The notes beneath the pieces are model-generated. The model made no database searches. It worked only from the letters and a program-made list of their open reading frames with translations, and was not told where the DNA came from. A stretch of 64,000 nt of DNA. Origin: Candidatus Ozemobacteraceae bacterium. Lineage in GTDB: Bacteria; Muiribacteriota; Ozemobacteria; Ozemobacterales; Ozemobacteraceae. Positions 1 through 7,964 of the stretch are shown here, one piece after another (position 1 is the first letter of the stretch; the number at the start of each line of letters is the position of its first letter). The stretch covers positions 12,561 through 76,560 of the forward strand of contig DAOSOK010000003.1 in NCBI GenBank assembly GCA_035373905.1. Direction: 5' to 3'. The position numbers and the translations under genes were made by a program.

Positions 1-437
1 CAGGTCCGGAATCCCTCGTCGACGTGTTCGTTCCGTGCGATCATCTGGCCGAGCTTGTGCAGCACGGGAAGTTCCCTGGCCAGTTCGGCAAGCCGCCTCC
101 CGGCCGGCGCGTCGCCGGGCAGCTGGAACTGTCGCACGAGCAGGCGGACGAGCCGCCCTTTCCCGAGATGCATCAGGGTGAACCGGACGGCGTCGAGCAC
201 GAGGGGGCGGAAGCGACCGTAGACCTCCGGCACGACGTCCCGGAGGGCGCACTCGGATATCAACTGGTCGACGATCGCCTCTCGGCGCGAGTCGAAATCC
301 GCCTCCGCAAGAATGTTTTGCAGCGCAACAGTCTGTTCATCTCGCGTCAGGTCTCCGAATCCGGGAATGGCTATCGGGGCCAACGATCTGAGAGTCGCCA
401 GCGGCATCGTTCCAAGATATGGGGTCACGTCCATCAT
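1..437 (-). CDS. ABC1/AarF/UbiB-like protein, N-terminal part (runs off the window)
   Basis: The minus strand is open from an ATGATG pair at 432-437 to the window edge, so about 145 N-terminal residues are visible and the 3' end is missing. The peptide starts MMDVTPYLGTMPLATLRSLA and contains an ELPVLHKLGQMIARN segment. That resembles the helix preceding the kinase-like fold in ABC1/AarF/UbiB proteins, which carry a KLGQ signature there. The kinase core itself lies outside the window, so the family call rests on this segment alone. No clear Shine-Dalgarno precedes the ATG; an AT-rich promoter-like stretch lies about 30 nt upstream. The family includes atypical kinases or ATPases linked to quinone and lipid metabolism; a role here is inferred from the family only. 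Confidence 0.6.
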   Translation of the reverse strand, partial: MMDVTPYLGTMPLATLRSLAPIAIPGFGDLTRDEQTVALQNILAEADFDSRREAIVDQLISECALRDVVPEVYGRFRPLVLDAVRFTLMHLGKGRLVRLLVRQFQLPGDAPAGRRLAELARELPVLHKLGQMIARNEHVDEGFRT

Positions 438-466
438 GAGAAAAAATGGTATCGGTTCCGCCGCCC

Positions 467-495
467 AATATCAACATATTATTTTTGCAATGCAA
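467..495 (-). promoter_or_regulatory. Putative sigma70-type promoter of the ABC1-like gene
   Basis: On the minus strand TTGCAT (490-495) and GATATT (467-472) are separated by 17 nt in an AT-rich patch, giving a leader of about 20 nt before the ATG at 437. The rest of the 438-858 gap holds repeat copy 1 and otherwise nothing I recognise. Confidence 0.4.
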
Positions 496-676
496 AATTT
501 CAGATGATTCACGCGTGCCACGCCTGGCGAAGCACGCACGGCCTCTCGCCTGTTGCAGGTTCAGAGCGAACCGCTGCATTGTTCAGCGCCGGAGGACGTC
601 GACGAAGAAGGTCTTTCCGGCAACGATGGAACGACCGCGGGAAAACCCAGGTCAGGACATGGAACCTGAGGCGTCT

Positions 677-767
677 ATTGATTCCTGCAGAATGAAAGCC
701 ACCCGTTCGCCCTGAGCCTGTCGAAGGGCGAGAGCTTGCGTGCGTCGACAGGCTCAGCACGAACGGT
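677..767. repeat. MITE-like dispersed repeat, copy 1 (partial)
   Basis: It begins with a terminal segment ATTGATTCCTGC close to the ATTGAGTCCTGC end of the copy at 41041. It continues through the CGTTCGCCCTGAGCCTGTCGA arm and ends in the GACAGGCTCAGCACGAACGG arm. The right terminal inverted repeat and most of the internal spacer are missing. Both arms can form strong hairpins. Confidence 0.75.
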
Positions 768-858
768 ATCGAACGTGCAAGTGATTGTCGTGAGGTTGTG
801 GGCGAGGAGTGATCTCAATGACGAACGAAGTGCGATCGCGATTCTCTTTCCTGGAATG

Positions 859-1926
859 TCAGGAAACAACGAGCTCGTACAGAGTCATAGTTCCCTTGCC
901 CTTGATCGTGATCGGATTCCTGGGAACGAAAGAAAACTCGTCCTTGACCAGGTTCCAGGTTATTTCGGTTGTCAGGAGCGACATGGGCTGAGCGGCGGCC
1001 TGGACGCGGGCAGCGGTGTTGACCGCATCGCCGAAGATGTCATACAAATAGCGGCTGTGGCCGACGATCCCTCCGACGACCGGCCCCGTATGAAGGCCGA
1101 TGCGAACCTGCCAGCATTTCTGCTTCTCGCGGTTGTATATGTCAAGGTATTTCAGAAAATCCTTGCCGACCCGGACCATGACGTTGGCATGATCCGGATT
1201 TGTGGTGGGCATTCCGCAGACGGCGAGATACGCGTCCCCGACGGTTTTGATCCGTTCGGCTCCGTGCCTGATCGTGATGACATCAAGGATCGAGAACATC
1301 TCGGACAATTCTTGGATCAATTGCCTGGGAGAAATCTTCTCGGCAGCGGGGGTGAATCCGACCAGATCGACAAACATGATCGTGACGGGGTCGAAAAGTT
1401 CTGGAGTGCAGGATCCATGTTCCTTGATATCCTGGATGACTTTGCGCGGCAGGATATTTTCGAGAAGCCGCTCGACCTTTTTCTGTTCCTTTTGCAAGAG
1501 GAGATGGGTATAGACCCTGGCTTTCACGACACCCGGGTGGAATGGCTTCGTGATGTAATCCATGGCTCCCAGTTCGAAGCCCTTGAGTTCATTCGCGGCA
1601 TCGTTCTTCCCGGTGACGAAAATTACGGGAATATGTGCGGTATCGGTGTCCGCTTTCAGGATCTGGCACATTTCGTAGCCGTCCATTTCCGGCATCATGA
1701 TATCGAGAAGGATCAGATCTGGCTGAGGCTTGCTCTTGGCGATCTCGATCCCCTTCTGGCTCCTGGTGGCAACTTTTATCTGGTAATCCTTCCGGAGGAG
1801 GTTGCAGAGAATATCGATATTGTCGGGAGAATCATCGACGACCAGAATACATTGTTTCTCATCCTCTCCCACATACATGCCATCGATACCTGGCGGGAAT
1901 CCGGATATCCGATTCTGATCTTCCAT
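859..1926 (-). CDS. Response regulator-adenylate cyclase (REC + class III cyclase)
   Basis: This is a soluble 355-aa protein with an N-terminal receiver domain (about residues 25-145; phosphoacceptor Asp in LILLDIMMPEMDG, Lys in ITKPF) and a C-terminal class III cyclase domain (about 175-355). All catalytic positions look intact: metal Asps in MFVDLVGFT and TVGDAYLA, substrate Lys in RIKTVGD, adenine-selecting Asp in LYDIFGD, and Asn/Arg in VNTAARV. It should make cAMP, gated by phosphorylation. The adenine-selecting Asp places it in the class IIIa type, unlike the Thr-containing cyclases at 8-16 kb. The start is supported by AGGAAGG about 10 nt upstream. It is divergent from the TonB receptor/hybrid kinase cassette, whose phosphorelay is a candidate input; that link is inference. 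Confidence 0.93.
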   Translation of the reverse strand: MEDQNRISGFPPGIDGMYVGEDEKQCILVVDDSPDNIDILCNLLRKDYQIKVATRSQKGIEIAKSKPQPDLILLDIMMPEMDGYEMCQILKADTDTAHIPVIFVTGKNDAANELKGFELGAMDYITKPFHPGVVKARVYTHLLLQKEQKKVERLLENILPRKVIQDIKEHGSCTPELFDPVTIMFVDLVGFTPAAEKISPRQLIQELSEMFSILDVITIRHGAERIKTVGDAYLAVCGMPTTNPDHANVMVRVGKDFLKYLDIYNREKQKCWQVRIGLHTGPVVGGIVGHSRYLYDIFGDAVNTAARVQAAAQPMSLLTTEITWNLVKDEFSFVPRNPITIKGKGTMTLYELVVS

Positions 1927-2057
1927 TGCGCAGAGTCCTTCCTGACGCAGCTTCGAGGCTGGCCGTCCCGTTGTGATGAACGCGCCGTCTCATTGTATCT
2001 CCACTCTCACGGCCATGCAAGAAAACCACGGTTTCCGGTGCCGGGGCGCCTCAGAAA

Positions 2058-2087
2058 TTGTGCAATCAATAGATAACACGGTATAAT
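2058..2087 (+). promoter_or_regulatory. Promoter of the TonB receptor/YfiR/kinase cassette
   Basis: TTGTGC (2058-2063), an 18-nt spacer and a perfect TATAAT (2082-2087) lie 58 nt before the GTG start at 2145. Confidence 0.6.
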
Positions 2088-2144
2088 GAGGCAAATTCGA
2101 GGCAATCGATAGATGTGTTGCCGATGAAATAAGGATCGATCACC

Positions 2145-4286
2145 GTGAGAGACTTGCGCCGTCGTTTCCCGTGGCGGACATTCCTGATCATCGTTTGTAC
2201 CGGAGTGTTTTTTCATGCATCACACGTGCTGGCCCGCGAAAAACGCACCGCCAACGCAACCGACGTTCCGAGAACGACGGAATCCGGCAGGGTGAAGGAT
2301 CTTCCCATCCACGCGTTCGTCTCGAGCATAAGCCTCGAAAAGTTACAGGATCTCGTCGTCACGGAATCCAAAATTTTCCAGTCCAGGGAAACCGTTACGC
2401 AGAAACTGGAAACGTTCAATGCGGAAAGCATATCCCGGGCTCCTGCCAACACCGGAAATATAGCAGAAATTATCCAATACTCTTCCGGACAGTTCGTAAA
2501 CCCCCTTTCCCGCAACGACGCCAACTGGGGATCTTTCGGCGGCCTGGGTCCCAAATACAATGGCTACCTGCTCGACGGCCTCGGCATCGACTCTTTCGTC
2601 GACGGAATGAGTCTCGATCCTTGGGCTTTCGAGCGCATCGAGCTTCACAAAGGCCCTGCTTCCGTAATGTATTCCAACTATCTGACCATGGACTTCGCCG
2701 GGAATGAAACGCCCCTGGCCGGCATCACCAATTTCATTCTGAAGGACCGGATCGAACGACCTCTCACCCGCCTTTCGATCGGCGGCGGGACATACAGAAC
2801 ATTCCAGAACCGTCTGTATCACCAGAACCGCCGGGGAAACCTCCATTACTTTTTTGGAATCAACAAAGAAACTTCCAACTATACGAATTACGGCACCACC
2901 GGCTCCTGGCTGAATATGCTCGACAATCCCGGCTACCAGAGAACCAGGAGGTATGCCAAGCTGAGCTATCAGTTCGGCGGGGAAGACCACAACCTGTCGG
3001 TGTTCCTGCATCAAACCCGCCATGAAGGCGATTTCGGCCGTCCCAACCGCGACTTTGACAACGCGTATGATACCGTGAATGTGGATTACAGCAATCAGTT
3101 GTCCGACACCCTCAATCTCCGGTTCAAAACCGGCTATCGCGATAACGACCGCGAATGGGGAGAGGACGCATTCAATCCCGGCGCGACTCCCGTCGATCTG
3201 AGCCTGCGCGAGAAAGATGGGGTCGAACAGTCCATTCATCCGTCGGATCTGACCTTCAACCTGAAACATCATGAGCGCGGCCTTATAACCTTCGGCGCCG
3301 ATTCACAAACCGCGACGTATAAAACGTATGCGCGGACGACCGGGGCAAAGACCTTCGGATCGTTTGTGAAAGCGGATTCCACCGGCTTCTTTCTCCAGGA
3401 AAAATACACCGTCGGGAAATGGGTTTTCAGAGCGGGAGGCCGACACAACACGGAGAATCATTCGTATGATCTCCTGAGCGGCATCATTCCGGAAACAACG
3501 GCGAAATCATGGAATAAAACCCTCTGGAGCATCGGCACCCGCTGGAATTACCGCCCCAAAGCGGCATTCTACGCCAATATGGGAACGAGCTTCGTGACGC
3601 CGACCGCCAAACAGCTCGGCGGGACGATACAGACAAAAGATGCGGGTGTTGCCGGAAAAAACGGTCAACTGCCTAATTTCCAGTTGAATCCGGAAACGGG
3701 CATCGGCATGGATCTCGGCGTGGATTTCCGCTTCTCGGACACCCTTTCCCTCAACATTCGCGGCTTTTCGAACCAGGTCGAAGATGCCATCGTGGAGAAC
3801 ATCGTCAGCACGACCCCCTCTCAAACCAAGTCCGAAAACGCAGCGAAAGCCGTTTCCAGGGGTATCGAAATCGACGTGGAGAACCAGGTCAGCGAGCGAT
3901 TTCAATGGTTTTCCAACCTGACCTATACGAAATGCACCGTTGAAAGCGCTCTCGATCCTGACCAGAACGGGGTCGAAATCTCATTCGTCCCCCGGTATGT
4001 CGGCAATCTCGGTGCGACCATGCAAAGTCACGGAAACCTGATGGTTTCGCCCTATGTCCAGTTCGTCGGGGCATATTACGACAGCATTTCCAGAAAAGGC
4101 CGAACGAGATTTCCAGCCTACCAGGTGCTGAATATCCGGATACAGAGGAAGATCCTCGAGACTTCCGACCGTTCCGTGAACGGAATCATCGACTTGAACA
4201 ATCTTACAGACAAGAAGTATGAAATGCCCTGGCAGTTCGGAAACCCCGGGTTCAATTTTTCAGGAAGCCTGGAAATGAACTTCTGA
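2145..4286 (+). CDS. TonB-dependent outer-membrane receptor
   Basis: This 713-aa protein has an N-terminal signal peptide (hydrophobic FLIIVCTGVFF, cleavage probably after VLA near residue 30). A plug domain (about 60-210) contains a VVTESK box and an ELHKGPASVMY segment typical of receptor plugs. A long region rich in alternating Tyr/Asn/Gly beta strands follows, and the C-terminal residue is Phe, as expected for an outer-membrane barrel. It should import a ligand in a TonB-dependent way; the substrate cannot be read from sequence. It starts at GTG with AAGGA 9 nt upstream. It is the first gene of a tight three-gene unit (2-nt gap to the YfiR-like gene), which suggests ligand sensing rather than bulk uptake. 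Codon use is less GC-biased than in the neighbours, compatible with later acquisition. Confidence 0.92.
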   Translation: MRDLRRRFPWRTFLIIVCTGVFFHASHVLAREKRTANATDVPRTTESGRVKDLPIHAFVSSISLEKLQDLVVTESKIFQSRETVTQKLETFNAESISRAPANTGNIAEIIQYSSGQFVNPLSRNDANWGSFGGLGPKYNGYLLDGLGIDSFVDGMSLDPWAFERIELHKGPASVMYSNYLTMDFAGNETPLAGITNFILKDRIERPLTRLSIGGGTYRTFQNRLYHQNRRGNLHYFFGINKETSNYTNYGTTGSWLNMLDNPGYQRTRRYAKLSYQFGGEDHNLSVFLHQTRHEGDFGRPNRDFDNAYDTVNVDYSNQLSDTLNLRFKTGYRDNDREWGEDAFNPGATPVDLSLREKDGVEQSIHPSDLTFNLKHHERGLITFGADSQTATYKTYARTTGAKTFGSFVKADSTGFFLQEKYTVGKWVFRAGGRHNTENHSYDLLSGIIPETTAKSWNKTLWSIGTRWNYRPKAAFYANMGTSFVTPTAKQLGGTIQTKDAGVAGKNGQLPNFQLNPETGIGMDLGVDFRFSDTLSLNIRGFSNQVEDAIVENIVSTTPSQTKSENAAKAVSRGIEIDVENQVSERFQWFSNLTYTKCTVESALDPDQNGVEISFVPRYVGNLGATMQSHGNLMVSPYVQFVGAYYDSISRKGRTRFPAYQVLNIRIQRKILETSDRSVNGIIDLNNLTDKKYEMPWQFGNPGFNFSGSLEMNF

Positions 4287-4288
4287 AA

Positions 4289-4831
4289 ATGGACAAGAGA
4301 GTATTGTTTCCGGCCGTTTTCGCGGCTTTCCTTTGCATCGCGTTTCTTCAGACTCCATCTTTCTGCGATGGCAATCTCGATGCGAAGGTGAAAACCGCTT
4401 ATATTTTCAACATTCTCAAGTTCATCACCTGGCCTGGCGCGACGGTTGAAGACAAGACCACTCCCGTCCGCATCGTCGTCGTAGGACAAGACCCGGTGGG
4501 CGATCTCCTGGAGGAGCTGGCCAAGTCAGCTTTGGAAGGCCGGACTCTGAAGGTCGAGCATTGCACGGATGAAACGAATCTCGCGTCAGAGGCTCACATC
4601 GTTTTCATCAGCCGTTCCATGGAACAGCATCTTCCCGACATCGTGCAGAACTACCAGGGAAAAATCGTTTTGACCATCAGCGATATCAGGCAATTTTCCA
4701 GGAGAGGCGGAATCATCGGTTTTTTCCAGGATCGGGGAAGGATCAAGATCGAAATCAATCTGCGGATGGCCAGGGAACTCGGATTCAAAATCGACGCCCG
4801 ACTGCTTGAAATAGCACGCATTATTCAATAA
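4289..4831 (+). CDS. YfiR-family (DUF4154) periplasmic protein
   Basis: This 180-aa protein has a signal peptide (hydrophobic residues 5-22, cleavage near SFCDG) followed by a DUF4154/YfiR fold. The N-terminal AYIFNILKFITWP segment, the central VVGQDP strand, the IVFIS strand and the late GGIIGF...KIEINL pattern all match the family. In Pseudomonas YfiR is a periplasmic repressor of a membrane diguanylate cyclase. Related genes are often found between a TonB receptor and a membrane signalling protein, exactly as here. The protein probably relays receptor state to the sensor of the downstream hybrid kinase (inference). It begins 2 nt after the receptor stop and ends 23 nt before the kinase. 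Confidence 0.88.
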   Translation: MDKRVLFPAVFAAFLCIAFLQTPSFCDGNLDAKVKTAYIFNILKFITWPGATVEDKTTPVRIVVVGQDPVGDLLEELAKSALEGRTLKVEHCTDETNLASEAHIVFISRSMEQHLPDIVQNYQGKIVLTISDIRQFSRRGGIIGFFQDRGRIKIEINLRMARELGFKIDARLLEIARIIQ

Positions 4832-4854
4832 CTGGTTCGACTGGGACACGCGCA

Positions 4855-7800
4855 ATGATGAGAAATCTATCCATCAGAAGGAAACTGATTCTGATTTCCA
4901 TGGTGCCGAGCATCATCAGTCTCGTTTTTATCAGTTTCACGTTCTTCGCATGGGAGAAAAACTATACCCGCCAAGCCCTTTTGCAAGACATGACGGTCCT
5001 GGGAAAGCTCATCGCGGAGCGAAGTACCGCGGCGCTTTCATTCGACGATGCAAATCTTGCCGAAGAAAATCTGGCTGCGCTGCGCGTGAAGGACGCTATT
5101 TCCGCAGCCTGTATCTACGACAAAACCGGCTCGGTGATCGCTTCCTACTCGGCGAGAAAGAACATCGCCGTTTCCTTTCCGCCTTTTCGGAAAGAGAGTT
5201 GCAGCGAATTCGGGCCCAGCGAACTGCTTCTGTTCGAGCCGATTCTGCTGGATGGCAAAATATTGGGAACGGTCTATATCCAGGTCAGCCTCGATCAGCT
5301 CAACCTCCTCATGAAACGGCACTTCCTGTCGGCGCTCCTCCTGGTCATTTTCACCATGCTCGTCGTGTATCTCCTGGCTTCAAGGCTCCAGGGTCTCGTT
5401 TCCACTCCCATTTTCGGTCTTACGAAAATCGCGGAACATGTGTCCATCCAGAAAGACTATTCCGTGCGGGCCGTTCAAACCAGCAACGACGAACTCGGCA
5501 TTCTGGTTCGTTCCTTCAATGGAATGCTGGATACCATCGAAGCCCAGAATACAAAGCTTCTGGAGAACAACAGGCTTCTCGAACAACACGTCGCGGAACG
5601 CACCCTCGAGCTGTCAGAGGCCAAGGAGCGCGCCGAATCGGCCACCCAGGCGAAATCAAACTTCCTGGCGAACATGTCGCACGAGATTCGAACCCCCATG
5701 AACGCCATTCTCGGCATGTCTCAGCTCGCGCTGATGACCAACCTCGATGCCCGGCAACGGAATTACATCGAAAACGTCCACCGCGCCGCGGAAAATCTGC
5801 TGGGCATCATCAACGACATCCTCGACTTTTCCAAGATCGAAGCCGGCAAACTGGCCTTGGAGGCGACGAACTTCTGGCTCGATGACGTGCTGGACAACGT
5901 CGCCAGCCTGATCGCCCTGAAAGCCGAAGAAAAAGGGCTCGAGCTGCTCTTCAGCGCCCCCCCGGACCTGCCCACCTCCCTGGTGGGCGACCCGCTGCGG
6001 ATCGGGCAGGTCATCAGCAACCTGGGAAACAACGCCGTCAAGTTCACCGAACGGGGGGAAATCATCATCGGCGTTGAGCCGCAGTCGCAGACTGAGCACG
6101 CCGTTGAACTGCATTTCTGGGTTCGCGATACGGGGATCGGGATGACCGCCGAACAGCAGGCGAAGCTGTTCCAGTCGTTCAGTCAGGCGGATACATCCAC
6201 GACCCGGAAATACGGGGGATCAGGACTCGGCCTGGCGATATCCAAGCATTTCGTCGAAATGATGGGCGGAACGATCTGGCTGGAAAGCGAGGCGGGAAAG
6301 GGATCGACCTTCCATTTCACGGCGCGATTCGGCCTGCAGGCAACCCCGCAGCGACGATGCGCATTCCCGGCCGAGGAGCTGGAAGGCCGGCGCCTGCTCG
6401 TGGTGGATGACAATGCCAGTGCCCGGGAAATACTGACGAACATCGCCCAGGGCTTTCACCTGGACGTCGAAACGGCCCCCGATGGCCCCCAGGCCCTGAA
6501 ACTGACCGAATCCGCCTCGCGACAGGGCCGCCCCTTCGATATCATTCTGATGGACTGGAAGCTCCCCGACATGAGCGGCATCGAGTGCGTCCGGCATATC
6601 GAGCAGGAGCAGCACGCAAAAGCTCCGGTCGTGATCATGGTGACCGCCTATAGCCGGGAAGAGGTGCTCGCTGATGCCGTTCATTTCGGGGTAGCCGCCC
6701 CCAGGATTCTTTCCAAGCCCGTCACCCCATCGACCCTGCTCAACGCCATCGGGGAAGTATTGGGAAAGCGCCTGCCGATCGACATCACCCCAAAAAACAG
6801 GGTAGCAGATATATCATTTATTATGGATAAACTCGCCGGAGCCAGAGTTCTTCTGGTGGAAGACAACGCGATGAACCAGGAACTGGCCCGGGAGCTGCTG
6901 CAGAAAGCCGGCATCGAGACCGTTCTTGCCGCCGACGGCCGGGAAGCGCTCGAGATTCTGGCGCAGGACAAGCGGTTCGACGGCATCCTGATGGACTGCC
7001 AGATGCCGGTGATGGACGGCTACGAAGCGACCAGGGAAATCAGACGGAACTCCGATTTCGCGGATATTCCCATCATCGCCATGACGGCCAGCGCAATGGT
7101 TGGCGATCGGGAGAAGGTTCTGGCCGCAGGAATGAACGATCACATCGCGAAACCGCTGATGGTGCAGCCGATGTTCTCCACCATGGCCCGATGGATCAAA
7201 CCGAAGGCGACACCTGAAAAAACAGCCCGGACTCCCCCTCGTTCCGAACCCGCCGCTGCATTGCCCGCCCTCTCGGGAATCGATGTCCAGCGGGCCCTTG
7301 CCGCCATGATGGGCGATGTCGGTCTTTATCGACACCTGGCGATCAGGTTTTGTCACGACCTGAAGGATTTCCGGGCCGAGTTCGTAACCGCTCAGACTTC
7401 GATCGACCGGACGGCGGCGACCAGGTGCGCCCACACGCTGAAAGGGACCGCCGGCAATCTCGGCGCAACCGATCTCCACGACTTGGCCGCCAGGCTGGAA
7501 CAGGCCTGTCAGACCGGAGCCGAACCGGCCGCGGTAGCACCCCTGCTCGACCAGACGGTTCAGGAGCTGTCACGCGTGGTAAAGGAGCTGGAAAAACTCG
7601 GAGAGTTCCCGGCCAAGGTTTCGGAGAGGGCGGGACGTCAGCCTGACGAGGCCTCTCTGACCTCGGTTTGTGGCCAGTTGCGAAAACTTCTGCAGGAAGC
7701 CGATGCCGATGCCGTCGGACTGTTCGATGAACATGCCGAACTGCTGAACATGGCGTTCCCCGGGCAGTTTTCCTCACTGGACAAGGCCATTCGGGCCTAC

Positions 7801-7860
7801 GACTTCAGCGAGGCGCTGACCACTCTGGATCGCATGCTTCCCGAAAAGAAGAACTCATGA
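4855..7860 (+). CDS. Membrane hybrid sensor histidine kinase (HAMP-HisKA-HATPase-REC-REC-HPt)
   Basis: This 1001-aa protein is a complete phosphorelay. TM1 is about residues 11-31, followed by a periplasmic sensor of about 120 aa (CHASE8-like size), TM2 (about 157-176) and HAMP plus coiled coil (177-265). HisKA has its phosphoacceptor His at 276 in MSHEIRTP. The HATPase domain shows the N box (NNAVKF), DTGIGM and GSGLGLAI. Receiver 1 has Asp567 (LMDWKLPD) and receiver 2 has Asp714 (LMDCQMPVMDGYEATR). A C-terminal HPt domain has His860 in AHTLKGTAGN. This BarA/EvgS-like layout needs a separate response regulator as final acceptor; the divergent REC-cyclase at 859-1926 is the nearest candidate (inference). 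The ATGATG start follows the YfiR gene by 23 nt. Confidence 0.95.
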   Translation: MMRNLSIRRKLILISMVPSIISLVFISFTFFAWEKNYTRQALLQDMTVLGKLIAERSTAALSFDDANLAEENLAALRVKDAISAACIYDKTGSVIASYSARKNIAVSFPPFRKESCSEFGPSELLLFEPILLDGKILGTVYIQVSLDQLNLLMKRHFLSALLLVIFTMLVVYLLASRLQGLVSTPIFGLTKIAEHVSIQKDYSVRAVQTSNDELGILVRSFNGMLDTIEAQNTKLLENNRLLEQHVAERTLELSEAKERAESATQAKSNFLANMSHEIRTPMNAILGMSQLALMTNLDARQRNYIENVHRAAENLLGIINDILDFSKIEAGKLALEATNFWLDDVLDNVASLIALKAEEKGLELLFSAPPDLPTSLVGDPLRIGQVISNLGNNAVKFTERGEIIIGVEPQSQTEHAVELHFWVRDTGIGMTAEQQAKLFQSFSQADTSTTRKYGGSGLGLAISKHFVEMMGGTIWLESEAGKGSTFHFTARFGLQATPQRRCAFPAEELEGRRLLVVDDNASAREILTNIAQGFHLDVETAPDGPQALKLTESASRQGRPFDIILMDWKLPDMSGIECVRHIEQEQHAKAPVVIMVTAYSREEVLADAVHFGVAAPRILSKPVTPSTLLNAIGEVLGKRLPIDITPKNRVADISFIMDKLAGARVLLVEDNAMNQELARELLQKAGIETVLAADGREALEILAQDKRFDGILMDCQMPVMDGYEATREIRRNSDFADIPIIAMTASAMVGDREKVLAAGMNDHIAKPLMVQPMFSTMARWIKPKATPEKTARTPPRSEPAAALPALSGIDVQRALAAMMGDVGLYRHLAIRFCHDLKDFRAEFVTAQTSIDRTAATRCAHTLKGTAGNLGATDLHDLAARLEQACQTGAEPAAVAPLLDQTVQELSRVVKELEKLGEFPAKVSERAGRQPDEASLTSVCGQLRKLLQEADADAVGLFDEHAELLNMAFPGQFSSLDKAIRAYDFSEALTTLDRMLPEKKNS

Positions 7861-7964
7861 AAAAATGAAGGGCTGGGTCGGGATCGAGCGCGATACGTGT
7901 TTCGACCGGGTCGACGCGAGATGCCGGGCGAAGTCGTCTTGTTTTTCGGCAGGCCCAGGACGAT

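Noticed and set aside
24..695. Plus-strand 223-codon frame at the window start.
   Set aside because: The minus strand over 1-437 encodes an ABC1-like peptide, and the remainder runs through an AT-rich promoter region and repeat copy 1.
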